Shown in pieces: positions 42,812 through 50,295 of a stretch of DNA of 64,000 nucleotides. Source of the DNA: Candidatus Barnesiella excrementigallinarum (lineage in GTDB: Bacteria; Bacteroidota; Bacteroidia; Bacteroidales; Barnesiellaceae). Location: positions 1 through 64,000 of the forward strand of contig DXFL01000030.1 of assembly GCA_019114445.1 (NCBI GenBank). Reading direction: 5' to 3'. Position numbers and translations under genes: made by a program. Position 1 is the first letter of the stretch, and each line of letters begins with the position of its first letter. The notes below the pieces were generated by a model that worked only from the letters and a program-made list of their open reading frames with translations, searched no databases and had not been told where the DNA came from.

Positions 42812-45025
42812 TTACCACACAACTCTTTTTACCGGCTTGTCGGTCATCGTAAATACCAAGTGACCTCCACTCATTATATCGTCGTGTTTAATGGTCAATC
42901 CCTTAACCGGGCGGCCGTTTAACTCGACAGACTCGACGTATTTATTCTTTTTCGAGAGATTCTTTGCCTCTACGGTAAAGCTCCGTTCCTCGGTTAAATG
43001 AATGGTAACCTTATCTATTTGCGGGGCGCCCAAGACATACTCGCCACTGATAGGATCGACCGGATAGAAGCCCATCGTCGAGAATATATACCAAGCCGAC
43101 ATTTGGCCGCAATCGTCGTTCCCGCACAATCCGTCGGGACGAGGTTGATAAAACCTTTCAAAAATTTCGGCAATCAACTCTTGGGTTTTCCACGGCTGTC
43201 CCACATAATTATACAGGTAGGCTACATGATGGCTGGGTTCGTTGCCGTGAGCATACTGCCCGATAAAACCGCTGACGTCCGAAACAAAGCCCGTATTCTC
43301 TGCAATGGAATCCATTTGGAACAACGAATCCAGTTTCAGCGCGAATGTCTCTTTCCCGCCCATCAAATCGATTAAACCTTCCACATCGTGCTGTACGTGC
43401 CATGTATATTGCCAAGCATTACCCTCGGTATAGTCGCCTCCGCAACTGGCGGCATGAGAGAGCAAGAACGGATTGAACGGTGTACGCCATTTCCCTTTCG
43501 AATCTTTTCCGCGCATCAACTTCGTTTCCGGGTCGAAAAGCGACCGGTAGGCTCCGGCTCTTTTCATAAAGAATTCATAATCTTCATCTTTCCCCATAGC
43601 TTTTGCCATCTGAGCGGCACAATAATCGTCATAGGCCGACTCTAAGGTTCGCGAAACCGATTCGACCGTGGTAATGTCGAACGGATAATATCCATACTTG
43701 TCGTAAGTTTCCCAATCGGACTTCTTATGGCTTACGGTCAGCGAAGTCTTTATGGCGTTATAGGCATCTTCGGGACTGAATCCTCTGAATCCCTTCAAAT
43801 AAGCATCGACAATCACCGGTACAGCATGGTTAGCTATCATACAGTAGGTCTCTTTGTCCCACAAAGTCCAAACCGGCAAATGGCCCTTGACCTTGTAGTA
43901 CTCCAACAAGCTGTTGATGAATCCCGGTACCCGCTTGGGAATAAGAATCGTATATAACGGGTGTGCTGCCCGATAGGTGTCCCATAAAGAGAATGTGGAA
44001 TAATAGGCTCCCGATTTCGATACAAACACACTGTCGTTCTCGCCCCGGTATTTGCCATCTATATCGGCAATGTCGTTGGGCTGGATATAGAGATGGTACA
44101 ACGAGGTATAGAAATTGGTCTTTTGCTCTTTTGTCCCGGTGACGGTAACCTTCGACAAAAATTCCCGCCACAGATCCTGACTTTTTTGTTTCACGGTTTC
44201 GAAATCCCAATCGGGGCTTTCGGTCAACAAGGCACTTTGTGCGCCTTCGACACCCACGGTCGAAAGGGCAACCTTCACTTGTACCGATTCGCCGGGCTTC
44301 ACATTAAACTCCAAAATCATGCGTTTGGCCTTTTCGCCTTCACGTGCCGGCAACACCTCTTTTACCGTATAGGGTTTGTCAAACTTCACCACATAATAGT
44401 AATGCCTCCTCACCCAGTTGGTCACCTCCTGATGGCCGGTAATCGTCCAGTCATCGGGCATATTCATATCGGCATAGAGCACATGAGTGCGCAAAGCCTC
44501 TTGGTTCCACACCACACCGCTCTGCATATCCAGCAACATTCGGGCCGGAGCGTCGGAGTTATACGTAAATACATAATACGAGGTACGTTGTGTGGCCGTC
44601 ACCTTTACATCGATATCCGAATCGGTGAGCTTCACTTCGTAATATCCCGGCAATGCGGTTTGCGTAGCTTTGTCGTAAGCACTCTTGTAAATTCCGTTCT
44701 TCACTTCGCCGCTGAATGGGAATATCAACACATCGCCCAAATCGGAACAGCCTGTGCCATTCAAGTGATTTTGGGCAAACCCCATGATCGAATCGTCCTC
44801 GAAATTAAATCCCGAACAATACCGCCACGAATCGTTCCCGGTTTCGGGACTGGCTTGTACCAGTCCGAACGGGACACAAGCTCCGGGGAATGTATGTCCA
44901 TTGTCGGCATTTCCGATAAACGGATTGACAAAGGTGAGTATGTCTTCATTCTCTTTTTCCGAGAAAAGACTACCACAAGCGGTAAGCGAAAGTGCAGCCG
45001 CACATATCCATAATAAGTTTTTCAT
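42812..45025 (-). CDS. GH92 exo-alpha-mannosidase lipoprotein
   Basis: The 737-residue protein has a lipoprotein signal (MKNLLWICAAALSLTACGS) and the GH92 opening FVNPFIGNADNGHTFPGACVPFGLVQASPETG. GH92 enzymes are Ca2+-dependent exo-alpha-mannosidases (alpha-1,2/1,3/1,4/1,6). Later landmarks are a TWHVQHDVEGLI segment near 558-569, a GNDDCGQMSAWYIFSTMGFYPVDP segment near 642-666, typical of the family's catalytic cleft, and a C-terminal beta-domain. Whether the lipid anchor is in the periplasm or on the surface is not decided by sequence. It is the clearest clue that the PUL acts on alpha-mannose. Confidence 0.9.
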   Translation of the reverse strand: MKNLLWICAAALSLTACGSLFSEKENEDILTFVNPFIGNADNGHTFPGACVPFGLVQASPETGNDSWRYCSGFNFEDDSIMGFAQNHLNGTGCSDLGDVLIFPFSGEVKNGIYKSAYDKATQTALPGYYEVKLTDSDIDVKVTATQRTSYYVFTYNSDAPARMLLDMQSGVVWNQEALRTHVLYADMNMPDDWTITGHQEVTNWVRRHYYYVVKFDKPYTVKEVLPAREGEKAKRMILEFNVKPGESVQVKVALSTVGVEGAQSALLTESPDWDFETVKQKSQDLWREFLSKVTVTGTKEQKTNFYTSLYHLYIQPNDIADIDGKYRGENDSVFVSKSGAYYSTFSLWDTYRAAHPLYTILIPKRVPGFINSLLEYYKVKGHLPVWTLWDKETYCMIANHAVPVIVDAYLKGFRGFSPEDAYNAIKTSLTVSHKKSDWETYDKYGYYPFDITTVESVSRTLESAYDDYCAAQMAKAMGKDEDYEFFMKRAGAYRSLFDPETKLMRGKDSKGKWRTPFNPFLLSHAASCGGDYTEGNAWQYTWHVQHDVEGLIDLMGGKETFALKLDSLFQMDSIAENTGFVSDVSGFIGQYAHGNEPSHHVAYLYNYVGQPWKTQELIAEIFERFYQPRPDGLCGNDDCGQMSAWYIFSTMGFYPVDPISGEYVLGAPQIDKVTIHLTEERSFTVEAKNLSKKNKYVESVELNGRPVKGLTIKHDDIMSGGHLVFTMTDKPVKRVVW

Positions 45026-45072
45026 GAGATAAAAGAGCTAAAAAGTTATTACTGGCAATCCACAGGAAGCAT

Positions 45073-47631
45073 TTACGATTTTATTACTTTCTGTTTCTTG
45101 ATGCAATTTCCCGATTCATCGAGCACACTAAGGATATAAGCCCCGCAAGGCAGACCGTCCATATCGATAGTATATACATTGTCATATACCCTGCTGGTAT
45201 ATACACAGTTACCAATCATATCGAACAAGGCGACTTTACCGATCTTCTTATCGGAATAAACGGTCAAATTCTTAATCACAGGGTTGGGGAAAGCTCGTAC
45301 TTGGAAATCGTCGTTATCGATACGATCTACGGCCAACTCGGGATGTTCGCCAATTTCAATAATATACGGGTGATTCGAAATATCCAGTTCAATAGAGTTT
45401 ACATTGTTCAATATCATTTCGGGAGCAATGCCTTTCGTGGGGTTATATACCCAAACCTCGTCGTAAGTTTGATCAAATCCCACGGTGATACGATCACTGC
45501 CGCCCTCGTACTTTTCGCCCCAAATAACCAATTCGAATGTACCGTTATTCTTTTGGAGTAACAAATCGTGAACCGTAATCGTACGTCCGGTAATCGAATA
45601 GGTCAATTCGCCCGGCTCCTCGATATCTTCGTCGTCGGCCAAGATCGTCGTCAAATTATGCAAATAGTGAGCCGATTGCCTCGGTGTATAGAATTTATCG
45701 TAAAATCCGAAACTTTGGTTCCCCGATTCGTCCCGACGGTCGGTCAACAGGTACATGGCCGTATAGTCAAACCCGCGGGCAAATTGAGCCAAGTAAAGCG
45801 ACATATACAACAAGGCCTGCATCTCTTCGGTCACATTGTCGCTAATGGTCGTACCGGTCTCGGTAGTCACACGAGGCAATGCCTTCAACTCCTCATCGGT
45901 CAAATAGCCTTTGTACTTGTTGAGCCAAGTCACACCGAAATGACGATAAAGCACATCGCAACCCGGCGGCACATTGGTACCCGGTTCGGCTGCCCGCCAT
46001 GTTTGATTGTTTTGGGGGAACTTAAAACTTGGATGATTGAAATAATTGTGCAAATTCGCCACATCGGCAAAAGTTACGCCTCTGAATTCTTCGGGCACCT
46101 CCATATCGTCTTCGGGGACTTTCAGATACTGCAATCCCACATTTTCTCCCGACGCTCCTCCATACGTAAGGCTCCAAACCGGATAGTTGTAACCTTCTGT
46201 TCCCAAAACGGGATCGTCTTTTACATCATCATACAATTTTTTTTGCATTCGGGCTACCGGTTTCCAATTATATTTACCTTCGCCACTTCCTCCACCTATT
46301 TCTCCGTCGAAAATCACATACCAGTTTTTATTGTTAGGTTCGTTATTCCCCTCGATAGCAATAATGGCATCGGGCGAAGTTGCCTCGATAATACGCTTGA
46401 CGTTGTTGATAAGATTGGGAATATTCTGTTCCTGACCTCCGGCACCCAAGCCTGTGCTGAAACGGATACCGGCATTTTCGTACAGTTGCTTATACGACGC
46501 TATCGATGTACCGCCACCCAGCGACGATGTTTCCGGGAGATTGGTTACGGCGGTAACGCTGCCGCCTACACTCGTACGAATCCAACGTGCACCCACATAG
46601 CGCATAATCTCTTCGGTGGTATTTACATTTTCGCCCCGTCCGTTGATGGCGGTATTCATTCCTATCGACGAAAGGAACCTATTGGCAGGAACGGCTTTAA
46701 ACGTTCCATTTATATCCTCAACCACTTCGTACGGACACGGCGAAAGAGTATTAAAGTCGACCAAACTTGTCGTTCTGCCCAGTTGTACGGTAGCCGTCTC
46801 GCTCAGTATACCGGCCATTTCGTAATATTTGATTTTGCAGAAGCCTATGATATCGTCGTCGGAAGGCTCTTCGGGAATGGCGCCATTATCCAATATGGTG
46901 ACATTGCCGCCCAAATGTTTGAGCGTGCCGAAACCATTCAACCGTTGCAGCGACCGATTGTTCGTCAAGACCAAATCGCCACCGATATAGGTCAACGGCA
47001 TATTGGCCGTATTGTCGCCATTCGTAAAATAATAGAGACGAGTACAACCGTCGACCACAAAATCGCCCTCTACCCTATCCAAATAAGGGAATATCTTTTC
47101 GGGTTTATTCATGGCCGTGGTAATATTGATCAGTTTCAAATCGCCTTTTACTTCGCGTATCTTTGAAAAAGATTTGTCGAGATGTGCCGTAGCAGCTCCC
47201 GTCATAACCATAGGACAATCCTCTATCACGAAATCGCCCTGAATGACCGAAAACTTCTCCTCATTGGCAAAAGCATCCATATCGGCCAACACCGCACAGT
47301 TTTTAAACACAAATCCGGCTTCGCTACAATCGATTTTGTCAATCAACCCAACCGTGGTGGTCAATAATGTAAGGCCTTCGAGGGTCAACGTTCCGGTAAC
47401 TTTCTCTACCCTATCGGCAAGTTTCATCACTTCCGACTCGGGAATAGCCTCGCTATTGGCCGGCTCAATTAATGTCAAATCCTTAACGATCACTTTTCCC
47501 GTTGTAGCTGTAAAGGCCTGCAATTCGGCCAGCCCGTTTAAAACATAGCTTTCTTGGGCTACGACAGAGATACACCCTATGCAAACAAGCAGTAGTGTAC
47601 TGGCAAATCTATAACAAATCTTTTTCATCAT
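45073..47631 (-). CDS. L-domain plus TIM-barrel-like protein with T9SS C-terminal domain
   Basis: The 852-residue exported protein has a signal peptide and, from about 27 to 310, repeated beta-solenoid-like segments with the look of receptor L domains (GDFVIEDCPMV, GGDLVLTNNRSL). A TIM-barrel-like part follows from about 320 to 690. Its IAIEGNNEPNNKNWY segment near 425 and TTETGTTIS near 590 supply candidate catalytic glutamates of the clan GH-A kind. The last 80 residues (AFPNPVIKNLTVYSD to KKQKVIKS) form a T9SS type A sorting-like domain with the usual NP and LPCGAYILSV features. It may be a surface-anchored glycan-binding or degrading enzyme. Family not assigned. Confidence 0.6.
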   Translation of the reverse strand: MMKKICYRFASTLLLVCIGCISVVAQESYVLNGLAELQAFTATTGKVIVKDLTLIEPANSEAIPESEVMKLADRVEKVTGTLTLEGLTLLTTTVGLIDKIDCSEAGFVFKNCAVLADMDAFANEEKFSVIQGDFVIEDCPMVMTGAATAHLDKSFSKIREVKGDLKLINITTAMNKPEKIFPYLDRVEGDFVVDGCTRLYYFTNGDNTANMPLTYIGGDLVLTNNRSLQRLNGFGTLKHLGGNVTILDNGAIPEEPSDDDIIGFCKIKYYEMAGILSETATVQLGRTTSLVDFNTLSPCPYEVVEDINGTFKAVPANRFLSSIGMNTAINGRGENVNTTEEIMRYVGARWIRTSVGGSVTAVTNLPETSSLGGGTSIASYKQLYENAGIRFSTGLGAGGQEQNIPNLINNVKRIIEATSPDAIIAIEGNNEPNNKNWYVIFDGEIGGGSGEGKYNWKPVARMQKKLYDDVKDDPVLGTEGYNYPVWSLTYGGASGENVGLQYLKVPEDDMEVPEEFRGVTFADVANLHNYFNHPSFKFPQNNQTWRAAEPGTNVPPGCDVLYRHFGVTWLNKYKGYLTDEELKALPRVTTETGTTISDNVTEEMQALLYMSLYLAQFARGFDYTAMYLLTDRRDESGNQSFGFYDKFYTPRQSAHYLHNLTTILADDEDIEEPGELTYSITGRTITVHDLLLQKNNGTFELVIWGEKYEGGSDRITVGFDQTYDEVWVYNPTKGIAPEMILNNVNSIELDISNHPYIIEIGEHPELAVDRIDNDDFQVRAFPNPVIKNLTVYSDKKIGKVALFDMIGNCVYTSRVYDNVYTIDMDGLPCGAYILSVLDESGNCIKKQKVIKS

Positions 47632-47653
47632 ATAAAAATTAAACTATATTTAT

Positions 47654-48514
47654 TCAATTACTTTTTACCGAGACTTTGTTGGTGGTTGTCACGGTTTCGC
47701 CGGTAACGCCTTTTACCGTCAAAACTACCTCATAATCGCCAACCGCTGCATACTGGTGTTTCGGGTTGATTTCGTGCGAAATTGCCGAACCGTCACCGAA
47801 ATCCCATGAGAAGGGTTCTTCGCCCGAGAAGAAATCCCAATAGAGCGAACTGTTGGTAAATGCAAACGTATCGGACGAACTACCGTCGAGTTGAGCCGAG
47901 AATGTCGCAATCGGCACCGTGATTTGGGTATTGATGCATATAATTCCCGTGTTCAGCTCCTTATTTACCCGATTATTTTCATCGGATATGGTAACGGCCA
48001 ACGCATATTCTTTGGGAGCATCCAAGCGCAAGAAATCCAAAGCCAGCGAGACACTGAAATTACCTTCGTTCTTCCCATCTGCGATTTGTACGACTTGCGG
48101 CATTTCCAACACATACTCCGAGGGCAACAACTCCACTCCGTCCAACGTACCGTTATCGATCAACGTCTGTACCGTATCGGGATTCAAAGCCAACGACACG
48201 CGCACATCTCCTTTGATGGTTTTCCCCGTTCCCGACCGGTAAATGCCTAAGGGAATCGTAAATAAATTGTTACTTTTCGTTATGGTGTACTTCATGGGTT
48301 GCCCCGGTGTGGGAGAAACCCAACTGGTAGAAGCGCCCTCGTCTATCGTATAAATTCCGTCAGGCGAAATGCTCCCGTTCACAGCAATAGGCAGATAAAC
48401 CTGAGATTCGGGATAAGGAAAATCTACAATCTCTTCGTACTGACAAGATGTGCCCGTTAACATTAAGCAAAATGCGGTCAGCTGCAAAAAACGGTTTTTT
48501 ATCATTGATTTCAT
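47654..48514 (-). CDS. DUF1735-PKD surface glycan-binding lipoprotein
   Basis: The 286-residue protein has a lipoprotein signal ending in TGTSCQ (Cys at residue 24), a DUF1735-like N-terminal domain (about 33-195, VYLPIAVNG, YTITKSNNLFTIPLGIYRSGTG), and a C-terminal PKD domain (about 205-285, WDFGDGSAISHEINPKHQYAAVGDYEVVLTV). In PULs such proteins after SusD are surface glycan-binding proteins. It lies between susD and the T9SS-domain protein. A later ATG (MIKNRF) is possible. Confidence 0.75.
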   Translation of the reverse strand: MKSMIKNRFLQLTAFCLMLTGTSCQYEEIVDFPYPESQVYLPIAVNGSISPDGIYTIDEGASTSWVSPTPGQPMKYTITKSNNLFTIPLGIYRSGTGKTIKGDVRVSLALNPDTVQTLIDNGTLDGVELLPSEYVLEMPQVVQIADGKNEGNFSVSLALDFLRLDAPKEYALAVTISDENNRVNKELNTGIICINTQITVPIATFSAQLDGSSSDTFAFTNSSLYWDFFSGEEPFSWDFGDGSAISHEINPKHQYAAVGDYEVVLTVKGVTGETVTTTNKVSVKSN

Positions 48515-48544
48515 CGTATTTCGTTTTTATTAGTTATTATCTCC

Positions 48545-50278
48545 TTACCAAAGCGGATTCTGTACCCAACCGGTCGTATTCAAATCGGCTTGCGGAATGG
48601 GATATAGATACATTTTAGGTTCAAAAGTTCTCTGTTCTACGACAATGGGATTGTATTCAAATTCCTCGTCCGAAATTTTCGTTATCTCTACACCGCGCAA
48701 CGGAGCGCCCAGTGTCTCGGGCGCAATCATCCAACGGCGCACGTCCCAGAACCGATGATCCTCGAATGCCAGTTCTACCCGACGTTCGTTCCGTATTCTG
48801 TCTCTCAACTCTTCTTGGGTCACATCAGAAGGAACGGGAGGCATCTCTATTCCCACCCGGTTTCTCACTTGGTTCAAGGCTCTAACGGCATTCAACCGAT
48901 AGCCTACATTGCCCGTAGGACCATAAGCTTCGTTCATAGCTTCGGCATAGCTCAACAGAATTTCGGCATACCGCATGATTACCCAATGGTGCACACTGGT
49001 ACGATTTTGCAACAAATCCAAATTGGGATCTATATATTTGTATATATAGTAACCTGTGCGGGTAGCGTGAATCACGCCTTTACCGTCGCGACCGCCTGTC
49101 CAAGCCTCGACCGTACGATCTTTAAATCCTACGTTGTTTGTCAGAATCGACATGGCCAAACGCGGGTCTCTATTGGCATACGGATTGGCACGATGTTCGG
49201 GATTATTCCAGTCGAAAGCCGTACCATCTATCATCTCATAGGCATCTACCAAATTTTGCGACGGCGTATTTCCGCCCTCTCCCAAATCGTATCCAACCGG
49301 ATAGTTGCCTTTTTCATACGAATTGGACGAGCCATATCGACGGCTAAAAATAATTTCGCTGTTCTGATAATCCCGTATCAAACGATATTCGTCCAACGGA
49401 TATTTATTGCCCAACGAGGTGATAAAGTCGTTGCAGGCAGCCGCCGCCTCTTCCCAACGTTGCTGTTGAGTTTTTCCGTCTTCCATAGCGATGTACTCCT
49501 TGTGCGAATAGCCGGGAGCCCACTCGTCGGGTTTGTTGAACAGGTCGCTGGCCGCATAGAGCAAAGCCCGGCATTTCAAGCCCAAAGCCGCTCCTTTGGT
49601 TGCACGGCCAAGATTATTAGCCACATCGGTCATTCTATCGGGCGCTTGCAAAACCGTAGCAGCAGAATCGCACTCGCTAACGATAAACCGGATACAAGCC
49701 GACAAGGAATCTCTCGAAAAAGCCGACAAATCGGTATCCAGTTCCAACGGTTCGGTAATAATGGGAACTCCGCCATAACGTTTTACCAATTCGAAATAGT
49801 AATACGCCCTCAAAAAACGGGCTTCGTATTTCCAACGCTGAATATTGCTTAACCGGTTTTGATAATCTTGTTGCTTGGCCGGATCGTATTTCAGATAGTC
49901 CAAATCCACATCGTCAGACTCTTTCAGGAACAGGTTTGTAGCAAATATACCTTCGAAATTGCGCTCCCAGGCCGAAGCGTCGGGGTTGTTATTGGCATTC
50001 CAGCTTCCTACATTAAATTTATGGATAGAAGAGGTTTCCAGCGTATATTCGGCCTCGTCGGTTGCCGATGCCATCATGGCACCGTCTATGTAGGAAAAAC
50101 CGTCGGGCAAATATGAATACAACCCGGCCGAACGAGCCAACGTATTGTTATACGAAGTATTCGCAAATTCTTCTGTCAACCTCGTTTCGGCTTTGGGATC
50201 AAGAAGATCTTCACACGACGAAAATATCATCGGGAACAATAATCCGAAAATTGCAACCGGAATTTTATATGGTTTCAT
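48545..50278 (-). CDS. SusD/RagB lipoprotein (second pair)
   Basis: The 577-residue protein has a lipoprotein signal (MKPYKIPVAIFGLLFPMIFSSC) and the SusD fold. An N-terminal TPR-rich part includes RWKYEARFLRAYYYFELVKRYGGVPII (about 147-172), and a C-terminal RagB/SusD signature reads RNERRVELAFEDHRFWDVRRWMIAPE near 500-525. SusD binds glycan on the cell surface and works with its SusC partner, here the preceding gene (50296-53100), 17 bases upstream. Confidence 0.93.
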   Translation of the reverse strand: MKPYKIPVAIFGLLFPMIFSSCEDLLDPKAETRLTEEFANTSYNNTLARSAGLYSYLPDGFSYIDGAMMASATDEAEYTLETSSIHKFNVGSWNANNNPDASAWERNFEGIFATNLFLKESDDVDLDYLKYDPAKQQDYQNRLSNIQRWKYEARFLRAYYYFELVKRYGGVPIITEPLELDTDLSAFSRDSLSACIRFIVSECDSAATVLQAPDRMTDVANNLGRATKGAALGLKCRALLYAASDLFNKPDEWAPGYSHKEYIAMEDGKTQQQRWEEAAAACNDFITSLGNKYPLDEYRLIRDYQNSEIIFSRRYGSSNSYEKGNYPVGYDLGEGGNTPSQNLVDAYEMIDGTAFDWNNPEHRANPYANRDPRLAMSILTNNVGFKDRTVEAWTGGRDGKGVIHATRTGYYIYKYIDPNLDLLQNRTSVHHWVIMRYAEILLSYAEAMNEAYGPTGNVGYRLNAVRALNQVRNRVGIEMPPVPSDVTQEELRDRIRNERRVELAFEDHRFWDVRRWMIAPETLGAPLRGVEITKISDEEFEYNPIVVEQRTFEPKMYLYPIPQADLNTTGWVQNPLW

Positions 50279-50295
50279 AATTCTTAATTTTAATG

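Noticed and set aside
45568-47166. Long plus-strand open frame antisense to the L-domain protein (also similar ones at 55240-56709 and 41340-42695)
   Set aside because: These mirror strong minus-strand genes with signal peptides and family motifs. Their codon use and residue composition (many Arg/Ile/His) fit antisense shadows.
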